Shown here one piece after another: positions 37,955 to 47,097 of a DNA stretch of 64,000 nucleotides. The notes under the pieces were generated by a model. It had not been told where the DNA came from, searched no databases, and saw only the letters and a program-made list of their open reading frames with translations. A program made the translations under genes and the position numbers. Each line of letters begins with the position of its first letter. The first letter of the stretch is position 1. Origin of the DNA: Amphibacillus cookii (GTDB taxonomy: Bacteria; Bacillota; Bacilli; Bacillales; Amphibacillaceae); assembly GCF_016908375.1 (NCBI RefSeq), contig NZ_JAFBDS010000002.1, positions 1-64,000 on the forward strand, given 5' to 3'.

Positions 37955-39085
37955 ATGAATAGTGATCAGTTAATTCAAATCCGACGTGACCTACATAAAA
38001 TTCCGGAAACAGGCTTTAAAGAGCATAAAACACAAGCTTATTTGTTAGAAGTAATAAAAACATTTGATCAAACACATTTAACGATAGAAAAATGGTTAAC
38101 AGGTATTTTAGTTCGTGTAAAAGGCGCTAATCCTTCGCAAACGATTGGTTTCCGCTGTGATATTGATGGGCTTGCTATATCTGAAGAAACAAATTTACCT
38201 TATCAATCTAACCATCCCGGTTATATGCATGCTTGTGGACACGATTTTCATATGACGATTGCACTGGGGGTGCTTGCACGAATAAGTAAACAGCCAATAA
38301 AGGATGATGTGCTTTTTATTTTTCAACCAGCGGAAGAGGGGCCAGGTGGCGCGCTTCCTTTATTAGAATCTGAATTATTTCAGAGATATCGACCTGATCT
38401 TATTTTTGCTTTACATGTTGCACCAGAATTACCAGTAGGTACGGTGTCAACAAAAGATGGGCTACTTTTTGCTAATACGAGCGAGCTTTTTATTGACTTT
38501 AAAGGGAAAGGTGGGCACGCTGCCTATCCGCACTTAACGCATGATATGGTCGTCACAGCAAGCACTTTTGTAACGCAATTACAACATATTGTAAGTCGCC
38601 AAGTCAATCCAATCGAGAGTGCGGTTGTAACAGTAGGTAAGATCACAGGGGGGACGGTGCAAAATGTTATTGCTGAACAAGCACGAATAGAAGGGACGAT
38701 TCGTACAGGAGCACCTGAAGCCATTGACAAGATTAAAAGTGCAATCGAATCGTTTGCCACAGGCTTTGAAAAGAGCCATTATTGTAAGGTAGTGATTGAT
38801 TATGGTTCGAATTACTATCAAGTCTATAATGATCCCGTGTATATTGAACAATTTAAAACGCTCATTAAGCAAACGGACTATAATTGGCACGATGCCCCTG
38901 AAGCAATGACTGGCGAAGATTTTGGCTATTTCTTAAAAGAAATACCAGGCTTTATGTTTTGGTTAGGGGTTGATTCGTCGTTTGGTCTGCACCATAGTAA
39001 GCTGACTCCTGATGAAAGGGCGATAGAAGTTGGGGTTCATATCGTCGAATCAACCATTCGACAACTCGCCATTGAAAAATCATGA
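37955..39085 (+). CDS. dapL: N-acetyldiaminopimelate deacetylase
   Basis: 376-residue M20-family metallohydrolase that removes acetate from N-acetyl-LL-diaminopimelate. The dinuclear metal ligands appear in [20 protein letters not shown] (Cys/His), PAEEGPGG and the C-terminal LHHSKLTP. The dimerisation (lid) domain begins near [31 protein letters not shown]. It equals B. subtilis YkuR and follows dapH as there. Together with DapH and the PatA-like aminotransferase it completes the acetylated branch to meso-diaminopimelate. The ribosome-binding site is weak (AAAGTGAGTTGAG). Confidence 0.95.
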   Translation: MNSDQLIQIRRDLHKIPETGFKEHKTQAYLLEVIKTFDQTHLTIEKWLTGILVRVKGANPSQTIGFRCDIDGLAISEETNLPYQSNHPGYMHACGHDFHMTIALGVLARISKQPIKDDVLFIFQPAEEGPGGALPLLESELFQRYRPDLIFALHVAPELPVGTVSTKDGLLFANTSELFIDFKGKGGHAAYPHLTHDMVVTASTFVTQLQHIVSRQVNPIESAVVTVGKITGGTVQNVIAEQARIEGTIRTGAPEAIDKIKSAIESFATGFEKSHYCKVVIDYGSNYYQVYNDPVYIEQFKTLIKQTDYNWHDAPEAMTGEDFGYFLKEIPGFMFWLGVDSSFGLHHSKLTPDERAIEVGVHIVESTIRQLAIEKS

Positions 39086-39136
39086 GCAAAGTGTCCTTAT
39101 CAAAAGTAGTCAAAGTTTAAAACGCCTTGTATAAGA

Positions 39137-39172
39137 AAAGCCCACTATTTTACGAAATAGTGGGCTTTTTTA
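39137..39172. terminator. Bidirectional terminator between dapL and ykuT
   Basis: AAAAGCCCACTATTT pairs with AAATAGTGGGCTTTT, with A-rich and T-rich flanks on both sides. It serves both convergent genes. Confidence 0.93.
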
Positions 39173-39177
39173 ATCTA

Positions 39178-39999
39178 TTAGCTATCTTTTTTTAGGTGTG
39201 TAACTTGTTGTGGGAAAGGGATTTCGATACCATTTTGATCAAAGGCTTCTTTAATCGCTTTACGCATATCACGTTCAGCACCCCATTGCTCCATATTTTT
39301 AGTTTGACCAATCACACGTAGAACGACATCAGAGTCACCAAGTTGGAGAACACCTAATACATTCGGTCCCTCCTCGAAGCGTTCGTCCTTGCTAAATTGA
39401 TCACAAACGCTTTGTAAAACGGTCATTGCATGATCAATATCGTCATCATAACTGATACCAATATCAACAAGCGCCCGCATCGTTCCTCTTGAATGGTTAC
39501 TTACGCCTTCCATTTGTCGATTAGGAACAAAATTTAATGTCCCATCAAAACTTCTTATCTTCGTAGTACGCAAGCCAACTTCCTCGACAATACCATCATA
39601 ACCAGCTGTTGTAATGTACTCACCGACCTCAATTTGTTTTTCTAACAAAATGAAGAAACCAGTCACAATATCACTGACAAGACCTTGTGCACCAAAACCA
39701 ATCGCTAAACCAATCACACCAGCAGATGCGATTAATGGTCCGATGTCCAAATCAAATACACCAAATAGCATGACGATAAAGATAAACAGAAGCACGTAAG
39801 AGAAACTGTTGACGAGTAATTTTTCCAATGTGAGCACGCGCGCCTCGGAAATGTTTTGCTTCTTGGTTGATTTATGCAACAAACTAGAGATAAATTTTTT
39901 TCCTAGTGGGTTTGCGATAGCATAAGCAATGATTAATAATAAAATTTGAAAGCCCACACCTAGCGCGAGTTCAGTAATAAAATCAAAATTAATGTTCAT
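39178..39999 (-). CDS. ykuT: MscS-type mechanosensitive ion channel (YkuT-like)
   Basis: 273-residue channel. Three hydrophobic segments (about 10-30, 62-82 and 88-115) precede the MscS core. The pore-lining helix is GVIGLAIGFGAQGLVSDIVTGFFILLEKQIEVGEYI, with the G/A packing pattern of TM3. The beta domain contains GYDGIVEEVGLRTTKIRSFDGTLNFVPNRQMEGVSNHSRG. It releases solutes on hypo-osmotic shock. B. subtilis has ykuT in the same place after dapH-dapL, although there it lies on the same strand. A GGAGCAG site precedes the ATG. Confidence 0.92.
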   Translation of the reverse strand: MNINFDFITELALGVGFQILLLIIAYAIANPLGKKFISSLLHKSTKKQNISEARVLTLEKLLVNSFSYVLLFIFIVMLFGVFDLDIGPLIASAGVIGLAIGFGAQGLVSDIVTGFFILLEKQIEVGEYITTAGYDGIVEEVGLRTTKIRSFDGTLNFVPNRQMEGVSNHSRGTMRALVDIGISYDDDIDHAMTVLQSVCDQFSKDERFEEGPNVLGVLQLGDSDVVLRVIGQTKNMEQWGAERDMRKAIKEAFDQNGIEIPFPQQVTHLKKDS

Positions 40000-40243
40000 T
40001 ATGTACTGCTCCTTTCTTAGTTGTAGATTAGGATATGAAATTTTTGCTAAATGTATAAGTGCTGAAGTGGAAATAAACCAATCTTCAGTATAAGAAAACT
40101 AAACATCCATTTAATACATGAGTGGTTGTTCGTTTTTCTAATAACGATAAGCATATACTATATACCCGATTGGTGCAAATACTAATCATTGAAAGTGAAA
40201 AATCATTCGACGCCAAATATGGAAGAGGATAACAATGTTGTCT

Positions 40244-40453
40244 TTATTACAGATAACCGCCCGTAAAACACCGCCCTCAAAATAGAGAGTAGAGCAAATC
40301 TATTTTGAGGGGTGATATGCTAATGTTCGGAGTCACTCAGCTAACATTCAGTGGGTGGATAAGATCGTAGACTAAAACCGCCACGTCTGTGGCAACGTCT
40401 GCATAACTTACATCCTGTAGGCCCACGCCCGCTGATAGAAGATTCGTTTTATG
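40244..40453 (-). repeat. R1 interspersed repeat, near full length
   Basis: About 210 bp from 'ttattacagataaccgcccg' to 'gaagattcgttttat'. The central palindrome is CCCTCAAAATAGA...TCTATTTTGAGG, and the hairpin-forming word 'ccgccacgtctgtggcaac' is present. The 570-bp gap around it has no gene. This copy marks the left side of the bacteriocin-like region. Confidence 0.88.
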
Positions 40454-40550
40454 CTGTTGAAGCGAGATTAAGTTATTTCATTAAGTCATGTTAGACTCAA
40501 AGTAGCATGCTAATATTTTTACAAACATGCGATGATATATGTATAAACAA

Positions 40551-40599
40551 AAAATCTTTATTCTATCCAGCTTTTAAGGAGATCGAATAAAGATTTTTC
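40551..40599 (-). terminator. Terminator of the regulator gene
   Basis: On the minus strand AAAAATCTTTATTC (40599-40586) pairs with GAATAAAGATTTTT (40564-40551), followed by TGTTT. It is AT-rich but long (14 bp). Confidence 0.8.
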
Positions 40600-40685
40600 T
40601 AGTTTCTTTTGAGACCATGTCTATGGCTGACAAGCGTGAATTATCAGTGACAAGAGACGAAAGGCTTGTTTGACTGATGCATGTT

Positions 40686-41582
40686 TCAATAGAAGATGGG
40701 TAATGCATCCGATGCAATACAAACCCGGTGAAGTCCAAAATATGAACGTATTTGATTAACTTGTTCCACCTGTGATCGCCAATCCTTATCAGCACTCTGA
40801 TAAGCTAACTTTGCTTCCGCTAAACCGAAGTAGCTTAAGCTATAAAGCTCGTTTTGCAACCTTGCTTGTTCCTTTCCTTCTGTTATATATTGCAAAGCAT
40901 CTTGATACCGATTGAATTTCAGGTGATCAAGAGCAAGGTGATAGCAAGCCTTAATATGTAGGATAGAGGGCGATGTTGTTGTTTTGTAGATAAAATATAA
41001 TAAATCAGATATATACCATTTTTTTTCGTTAAAGGCATCAAGTAAACCTATCGTCATAAGTAGACGTTTCTCTAAATCTGAATAATAAAGATCACGATAT
41101 GCTATTGATGAAAACTCTGGTGTTGTCCATTTAATGGCTTTCACCAGTTTATTTAATGCCCTTCGTGGCTGTCTTTTAACTTCTTTATTGATCACTGCAG
41201 TTAAAAATACAATACGTTGCTCAATCTGCGTTGTAAAATAGTTACTACTGCTTTGTTGTTGGAGTAGTTCAAGTTGATAAATTTCATTGTCTAGCTGATC
41301 AAATTTTTGCAAAGCAATTTTAGCTTCAATTCGATTGTATGTCTCTAATAATGCCTCGTAATTTTCGATAAGACAGGAGGCATACGTTTCAATAAGGTTA
41401 CATTTATACAGATTAGATAATAATTTTAATGTGTCGAGCTTAGGCATGACTTTGCCATTTTCTAATCCTCTTAGCGTTCCAGGTGAAACCCCTGTGTGTT
41501 CAGATACAATGGCTTGACTATAATTAAGTTGCTGACGGATATGTTGTATGATTTTAGAAAATAACTTTATGCTTTCCTCCAC
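40686..41582 (-). CDS. Rgg/PlcR-like (RRNPP type) transcriptional regulator
   Basis: 298-residue regulator. An HTH_3 domain lies at residues 6-60 (IRQQLNYSQAIVSEHTGVSPGTLRGLENGKVMPKLDTLKLLSNLY). The rest is all-helical with TPR-like repeats, for example SILHIKACYHLALDHLKFNRYQDALQYITEG. That is the plan of peptide-sensing RRNPP regulators. It has a GTG start behind GGAGGTG. It diverges from the C39-peptidase ABC exporter, so it probably controls that locus, perhaps through a peptide pheromone. The last residues (ASDALPIFY) may reflect a frameshift, since another frame stays open to 40574, next to the terminator. Confidence 0.8.
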   Translation of the reverse strand: MEESIKLFSKIIQHIRQQLNYSQAIVSEHTGVSPGTLRGLENGKVMPKLDTLKLLSNLYKCNLIETYASCLIENYEALLETYNRIEAKIALQKFDQLDNEIYQLELLQQQSSSNYFTTQIEQRIVFLTAVINKEVKRQPRRALNKLVKAIKWTTPEFSSIAYRDLYYSDLEKRLLMTIGLLDAFNEKKWYISDLLYFIYKTTTSPSILHIKACYHLALDHLKFNRYQDALQYITEGKEQARLQNELYSLSYFGLAEAKLAYQSADKDWRSQVEQVNQIRSYFGLHRVCIASDALPIFY

Positions 41583-41608
41583 GTAACATGCACCTCCTTA
41601 AACGGTTA

Positions 41609-41682
41609 ATAATAAATGGATTTTTGACATAAGTCAACAACAATTAATTGCTGTTGTCTCCCATTAATTTTGTATTATACAA
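41609..41682. promoter_or_regulatory. Divergent control region of regulator and exporter
   Basis: Regulator promoter (minus): TTGACT at 41637-41632, a 17-base spacer and TATTAT at 41614-41609. Three palindromes overlap or follow it: TTGAC-ATAA-GTCAA (41624-41637); CAACAACAATT/AATTGCTGTTG (41635-41656, one mismatch); and TTGTATTATACAA (41670-41682, perfect). The last lies on the exporter side and contains a TATTAT -10-like word. They are plausible operators for the regulator. Confidence 0.65.
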
Positions 41683-41746
41683 TAATTCCTAAGGAAATAG
41701 AACCATGTTTTTGTAAGTTATCTGTTATGTGTTAGGAGGTAGATGA

Positions 41747-43981
41747 TTGCGATTTAAAAAGTGGCCGTGCACAATGCAACATGATGCATCTGACTGTGCG
41801 GCAGCGGTTGTATCTACAATATTATTAAGTTATAAAAAAGAAATGACGATTATGAAGATTAGAGAATTGATCGGTACCGATGCCTATGGGACAACGGTAA
41901 AAGGGATTGTCGAAGGCCTTGAAAAGCTACACTTTAATGCGAAAGCAGTCAGAACAACAGTTGAAGAATTGAAACCTGAATTAACTTACCCAGCCATTGC
42001 CCAGATCAGAACAGATGAAGGGTTAAATCATTTTGTTATCATTCATCATGTCACTAAAAAAGGACAACTTGTTATTGCTGACCCAAGCAAAGGTGTTGAA
42101 AAAATATCGATAAAGGCTTTTCAAAAGCAGTTTTCAGGTGTGTTGATTTTCATGGTTCCGACCAGTGAATTTGAATGGTTAAGCATGAAGGATAAAGGGA
42201 TGTTCGATTTATTCTTTAAACTCATTGTTCCACAAAAGAAGCTCATGGGTGTGATCATTCTTGCTTCAGTGTTGCTTACGGCACTTGGCATTTTCTCTAG
42301 TTTTTTCTCGAAAATTGTCATGGATGAAATTATTCCATATGAGCTTAGAAATAGTTTATACATATTCTTAATTGTTTTTTTAATTGTCAGTCTTGTGCAA
42401 AACCTCGTATCGACCTTTCGACAGCATATTTTATTGTTTCTGTCCCGAAAAATTGATATTCCGGTCATGCTTGGCTATTACGACCATATTATGCATCTGC
42501 CGTATTCATTTTTTGGCTCTCGCAAAGTTGGTGACATTATTACCCGTTTTCAAGATGCGATGACGATTAAGGATATTTTTACCTCTGTATCATTATCGCT
42601 CGGTTTAGACATTACCCTTGCCCTTTTAAGCAGTGTTTTACTTTGGAATCTTAATATGCGATTATTTGTCATCCTACTTATTATGGTGTTAATAAATATT
42701 GCCCTTATTTATATTTTTAAGAAACCGTATCGAAAAATTAACTATGAGCAGATGGAAGCCGGTGCGATGCTTAATGCCCAACTAATCGAGTCGATCCAAA
42801 ATATTGAAACCGTTAAGGCACATGCCAACGAAAAGGAACAAATGAATCGCTTAGAAAATCGCTTTGTTCATACGTTGAAAATTGGTTATAAGGAAGGCAT
42901 TTTACAAAATGTCCAAGAATTTGTTTCGAGTTTTATTAATTCTATTGGGAATATTTTCATGATTGGAGTAGGTGCATTATTTATTATTGATGGCGATATG
43001 AGTATTGGTGATCTACTCGTCTTTCAAACGTTAAGTCAGTTTTTTATCGAGCCCGTACAGAATCTTGTTGGTTTACAGATTACCTTTCAAGAAGCACAGG
43101 TCGCGATGAATCGACTAAGTGAATTGATGTCACTTGATCGAGAGGATGTCGATACACAGCAAAAAATAAAAGAAGTCGATTTGAAAACAGATATCTCCTT
43201 TAAGGACGTTAGCTTTGCTTATGGCTCAAGACCACCTGTTTTAAAGGCATTTAATTTACATATTAAACAAGGGGATAAAGTTGCTTTAGTCGGTGAAAGT
43301 GGGGTTGGGAAAAGTACGATTGCTAAGCTGTTGTTACAATTTGTCACCCCACAATCAGGAGAAATTCGCTTTGGCGATTACCAGATTACCGATTTAGATC
43401 ATTATTTTCTCAGGCAGAAAATCGCTTATATTCCCCAAAAGATCGATCTGTTTACAGGTACGATTGCAGATAATTTAAAAATTGCTAATCCTGAAGCCAA
43501 GTACGAAGATGTTGTCCGTGCCTGTCAATTATCGGGTGCAGACCGCTTTATCGAACGCTTGCAAAATCGCTATTACTCTATTATTGAAGAAGGTGGCAGT
43601 AACCTATCAGGTGGTGAGCAACAACGTCTTGCCATTGCTAGGGCGTTATTAGCAGACAGTGATTTGTTTATCTTTGATGAAGCAACCTCCCATTTAGATT
43701 CATTTAGTGAACAACGGATTCAGGACATTATTTTCAAGCAAATTCAAGAGAAAACAACGATTATTATCGCTCATCGCTTATCAACGATTTTGAAATGTGA
43801 CAGAATCTTTTTTATTCAAGACGGCACGGTGCTTGAGTCGGGTTCACATCAAGAGTTACTTAAAAACAATAATCAATATGCCGCACTTGTCGAAGCACAA
43901 GGTGGGTCGCATTTATCAGCAAGTCATACAGACCATTTTTCACAATCAACAAATAATGATGAGGAGGTTTCTTATGAGTAA
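41747..43981 (+). CDS. Peptidase C39-containing ABC exporter (bacteriocin/peptide processing)
   Basis: 744-residue exporter. The N-terminal C39 peptidase domain (about 5-135) carries Cys17 in QHDASDCAAA, His95 in NHFVII and Asp112 in ADPS, the residues that cut double-glycine leaders. The membrane domain (about 160-440) has six helices. The nucleotide-binding domain (about 480-725) has Walker A GESGVGKST, signature LSGGEQQRLAIARAL and Walker B FIFDEATSHLD. It matures and exports a leader-bearing peptide. The TTG start follows TTAGGAGGT by 8 bases. It overlaps the next gene by 8 bases. It appears intact although the downstream accessory gene is broken. Confidence 0.92.
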   Translation: MRFKKWPCTMQHDASDCAAAVVSTILLSYKKEMTIMKIRELIGTDAYGTTVKGIVEGLEKLHFNAKAVRTTVEELKPELTYPAIAQIRTDEGLNHFVIIHHVTKKGQLVIADPSKGVEKISIKAFQKQFSGVLIFMVPTSEFEWLSMKDKGMFDLFFKLIVPQKKLMGVIILASVLLTALGIFSSFFSKIVMDEIIPYELRNSLYIFLIVFLIVSLVQNLVSTFRQHILLFLSRKIDIPVMLGYYDHIMHLPYSFFGSRKVGDIITRFQDAMTIKDIFTSVSLSLGLDITLALLSSVLLWNLNMRLFVILLIMVLINIALIYIFKKPYRKINYEQMEAGAMLNAQLIESIQNIETVKAHANEKEQMNRLENRFVHTLKIGYKEGILQNVQEFVSSFINSIGNIFMIGVGALFIIDGDMSIGDLLVFQTLSQFFIEPVQNLVGLQITFQEAQVAMNRLSELMSLDREDVDTQQKIKEVDLKTDISFKDVSFAYGSRPPVLKAFNLHIKQGDKVALVGESGVGKSTIAKLLLQFVTPQSGEIRFGDYQITDLDHYFLRQKIAYIPQKIDLFTGTIADNLKIANPEAKYEDVVRACQLSGADRFIERLQNRYYSIIEEGGSNLSGGEQQRLAIARALLADSDLFIFDEATSHLDSFSEQRIQDIIFKQIQEKTTIIIAHRLSTILKCDRIFFIQDGTVLESGSHQELLKNNNQYAALVEAQGGSHLSASHTDHFSQSTNNDEEVSYE

Positions 43982-44441
43982 ATTAACCGTCAAAGAACAT
44001 AAAAAACTCGTTTTAAAACATGTGATTATTCAAAAACATCAAAATATCGGTATTGATCAATTGGATGAAAAAATTAACCAGTTTACCAATCAATTAAGTC
44101 TATTTAATGTGCAAACCTTTGGTCCGCTTGTCACTTTAAATAAAGGGACAACGATTCATGATGATGGGCGTTTAACGATGGATTATCATATTATGGTACA
44201 AGCCCATGACTATAAGCAATATAGTAAAAACTTTTCAATAAAAGAACGATTAGAATTCTCAAATTGCTTGTATGTAAAATTTAAAGATAAACCAGAGCAT
44301 TTACAGTATGCCCATTCTAAACTTGACTTACATTTTTATGAGCATGATCTTGTTGCTGATAATGCCGTCATTAATGTTTTAATTGATGAAAATCCTGATC
44401 AACTAGAGGTCGATATTTTCCGGCCAGTGGCTCGTTTATGA
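43974..44441 (+). CDS. Unknown protein in bacteriocin export operon (GyrI/DUF5085-like)
   Basis: 155-residue soluble protein placed between the ABC exporter (8-base overlap) and the HlyD-like gene (4-base overlap). MSKLTVKEHKKLVLKHVIIQKHQNIGIDQLDEKINQFTNQLSLFNVQTFGPLVTLNKGTTIHDDG is followed by a strand-rich half ending ENPDQLEVDIFRPVARL. The layout (helix, then TFGPLV, then a paired beta half) recalls SOUL/GyrI-type effector-binding folds and DUF5085 proteins, but I cannot assign it with certainty. A GAGGAGG site precedes the ATG at 43974. Tight coupling suggests a role in handling or export of the peptide, or in immunity. Confidence 0.65.
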   Translation: MSKLTVKEHKKLVLKHVIIQKHQNIGIDQLDEKINQFTNQLSLFNVQTFGPLVTLNKGTTIHDDGRLTMDYHIMVQAHDYKQYSKNFSIKERLEFSNCLYVKFKDKPEHLQYAHSKLDLHFYEHDLVADNAVINVLIDENPDQLEVDIFRPVARL

Positions 44442-45343
44442 AGCTATACCAGCAAAGTGAATTAAAGGATTCAAGGATTTTCTTTGATAAAAGGCCACCA
44501 CGCTTCATGAGTCTGTTTATTATCTTTCTCGTCTTTTTCTTAATCGGCTCAGTCTCGGCAGCCCATCTGGTCAAGCGCCCTTACGTCGTCAAAGCCCAAG
44601 GGACCGTCGTTGTTGAAGGTACAGGTTATCTATCAACAAAAACACAAGGTGTTATTACGCAAATACATGCACACGCAGGTGATTATGTTGAGGTTGGCGA
44701 TCCCATTATTGGCCTTTCATCAGGGAATGAAGGGCTACAAGCCGCAGTTGTAGCAGAACAAATATTAGATCTTGAAGAGACCTTGGACGTGATGGATAAA
44801 TATGAACAAGCCTTAAATGATCAAGATAACATTATGAAGCAGACGGGAAAAGAGCTTGAATACTACGGTAAAGTCGCATACTATTTGGATACCATTAAGC
44901 AAGAGGACTATGAAGCGAATAAAGCATCAGAAGATCTAAGTGAAAAACACGACAAAATCAATCAACTAAAAAAAGAAATCAGTAGTATAGAGGCTGAATT
45001 GCAGCAAGCAAAACAGGAAGGGGAACAAACTGAAACGAATCAAACGCAATTGAATCAACAGTTAGTTGATAAACAACAAGAGCAAGAGCAACTTTTAACA
45101 GAGATCACAGATTTAGAGAGGCAGGAGGATATTGACTATGATAGCTTGACAGAAAAGCAAGACCAATTGGAACAAATAAATCGTGATCTAGAAAAATATC
45201 AGAACCAGTTAGAAAACTCAGAACAAGAGCAAGTATTTGAACAGGTCTCACAGCTTGAAGGTGAGCTTGATATGAAACAGTCGGAGGTAGAAGGCTTGTC
45301 AGATGAAATTAAGCAATTAGAAGAGCAATCTGACGCTCCCTAG
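44438..45343 (+). pseudogene. HlyD-type accessory secretion protein, C-terminally truncated
   Basis: 301 residues remain of a membrane-fusion protein. A cytoplasmic leader, one transmembrane helix (about 27-47), the first half of the biotinyl-lipoyl-like domain (VVKAQGTVVVEGTGYLSTKTQGVITQIHAHAGDYVEVGDPIIGL) and a very long coiled coil rich in Gln/Glu/Lys (about 140-298) are present. The returning coil, second lipoyl half and beta-barrel expected in a complete protein of 430-480 residues are missing. It ends EEQSDAP at a stop produced where the coding sequence joins a different, glycine-rich reading frame. A deletion is the simplest explanation. It is probably non-functional as an exporter partner. 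Confidence 0.8.
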
Positions 45344-45534
45344 GAGCTAAATTTGGAGCATTGGGTGGTCCAATCGGTGCTTTGTCCGGTGCGGCATTAG
45401 GAGCTTGGATGTCTAGTCAGGCTTTAGTCGTTGCAGATAATTTGGTAACCGCATATGTTCATGGTAAGGGTGTCAAGTGGGGGATGGGCTTAAGTTGGGC
45501 TGTAATTCCTGGTTTGACAGGAAAAGTTAAGTAA
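45334..45534 (+). pseudogene. Tail of a Gly-rich GxxxG peptide gene (bacteriocin-like remnant)
   Basis: A frame opens at the deletion point inside the truncated hlyD gene, in another phase, and runs to TAA at 45532. It reads RSLGAKFGALGGPIGALSG, then AALGAWMSSQALVVADNLV, then TAYVHGKGVKWGMGLSWAV and IPGLTGKVK. Repeated small-residue GxxxG-type spacing followed by an amphipathic, basic end is typical of class II bacteriocin cores. There is no start codon, leader or ribosome-binding site, so only the 3' part survives. It could instead be the tail of a larger Gly-rich toxin. Confidence 0.6.
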
Positions 45535-45606
45535 CATAACGCGTGGGGATATAAATATAAGGGGAATTTATTATGTTTATATCTCCTCTATCAACTAGTT
45601 AAGAGG

Positions 45607-46329
45607 GTGAGTAATTTGTGGAAATCAAGATCTAAATTGCTATTTATCAGCGTGATCTGGACAATTATTTACAGTTACATGTTGTATCCCACGCCAGAGG
45701 ATGTAGTAGGGATACAAGCTATTTCTCTTGTATTTATTGTCTGGCCAGGATTCTTGTTTTTTCAAATCGTTTGTTATGTATTATTTAAAAACTACCAAAA
45801 TAAAAAAATATACCTTGGATTGATTTTATTAAAGTCAGCTCTATTCCTAATTCAGCCACTAATTGTAAAACATCAGTTGCATCCCATGATTATTTTGATT
45901 TCAATTTTTGGTGTTTTTCTAATCGATTTTCATTTTATGAAAATCGAAAACAAAGTGAACTTAAACGAAATCAATTTATCAGTTCAAGAAAAGAACATCG
46001 TGATCAATCAGTTAAAAACGTACTGGTTTCTTATCGGTTCGGTTGTATTATTGTTCACCTCGTATTTTCAATTAAAAGAAGCAAATTATACGACTATTTT
46101 GTTGTTTAGTTTATTCTATATTTTTTTAATTCTTAGGAAGGAAGAACCAAAAGGAAAATTTGTTAGTATTCAATTGATTGGTCTATTGGCTGTTTATTTA
46201 CTAGCTGTGCTTAATGCACCAGAACTTCTAAAAGGCATATTGTTAATCGCTGTCTTAATGTTTATTTATCAACTTAAAAAGCGCATGTTAAAGCATGAAA
46301 AGGTAAGCAATTCAATTGATATTAAATAA
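45607..46329 (+). CDS. Multi-pass membrane protein, immunity-like
   Basis: 240-residue protein with about seven hydrophobic helices and short charged loops; it ends in a basic tail (KKRMLKHEKVSNS). I find no known family motif. Size, topology and position directly after the bacteriocin remnant suggest an immunity or self-protection protein. GTG 45607 lies within the AGAGGGTGAG site, and TTG 45616 (giving MWKSRSK...) is an equally good start. It is AT-rich like its neighbours. Confidence 0.6.
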   Translation: MSNLWKSRSKLLFISVIWTIIYSYMLYPTPEDVVGIQAISLVFIVWPGFLFFQIVCYVLFKNYQNKKIYLGLILLKSALFLIQPLIVKHQLHPMIILISIFGVFLIDFHFMKIENKVNLNEINLSVQEKNIVINQLKTYWFLIGSVVLLFTSYFQLKEANYTTILLFSLFYIFLILRKEEPKGKFVSIQLIGLLAVYLLAVLNAPELLKGILLIAVLMFIYQLKKRMLKHEKVSNSIDIK

Positions 46330-46556
46330 TTTGCGGGAAACTTGATGTAGGTTAAAGAACTCATCAATATGTCGTCACTCAGATGAAGCAGTTTGCCTAC
46401 AAAAAAAGTTACTGCCTCATTATCTTTATCCGTAGCGTAAAAACCTACATACTATGCATGTGAAATAACAATGAAAGTGAAATTTGCATTTGTCAACCAT
46501 AATTTGGGTTTTATTTATTATCAAATGATTTACGTCTACATTAAAGGGTCGAAAAA

Positions 46557-46664
46557 ATGAAGATTTTGTTGATTACGATAGCTTTAGCTCTGGTATTTCA
46601 TTTAATGAATGCGAATGATTTAATCGGATTTTTACCAGTCATAGTAAATATGAAAATGCGTTGA
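46557..46664 (+). pseudogene. Truncated duplicate of the 48205 gene
   Basis: 35 codons: MKILLITIALALVFHLMNANDLIGFLPVIVNMKMR. The first 29 residues equal those of the intact gene at 48205 except for one change. The reading then jumps into sequence found about 360 bp further on in the intact locus, by an internal deletion. It is a decayed first copy of a duplicated segment. Confidence 0.8.
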
Positions 46665-46718
46665 TCTTAAGGTGATATTGGTCATAATCTAAGTATTTCA
46701 AAAGGAGGGACAATTCGA

Positions 46719-46994
46719 ATGGATTTAATCATTTCTTCAATTACTTTTGTAATAGTCTCTGCTATTATATGAGATGGTTTATTATTCATAGAAAATAAAT
46801 GGATAAACATAAAACCTTTAATGTCAATGAATAGTCATTTAAAATTCGGCATGAAATTTATAGGATTATTAATCTTTATGTTTGTTTCTTTTGAAATAAT
46901 TAAAATTACAAATCCTTTTATTGAGGGGGCGTTTATAGGGACTCTCTCTGCGTTGCTGAGCAAATCTATCGAGGTGTTAATAAAAAACAAATAA
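46719..46994 (+). pseudogene. Duplicate of the 48722 gene with an in-frame stop
   Basis: Same length (276 bp) as the intact gene at 48722 and highly similar throughout. Codon 18 is TGA here and TGG (Trp) there, and several other substitutions have accumulated. The rest stays open to a matching C-terminus (KSIEVLIKNK). AAAGGAGGG is retained before the ATG. It is inactive unless a downstream restart is used. Confidence 0.85.
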
Positions 46995-47097
46995 TAAGAA
47001 TCATGTAATATCATTTAAAGCGAGGTCATTTATTTGCTAAGGCTCTTTTTCACATACCAGCTATCATGTTTCTAGTGATTTTCACGAGGGGAATATA

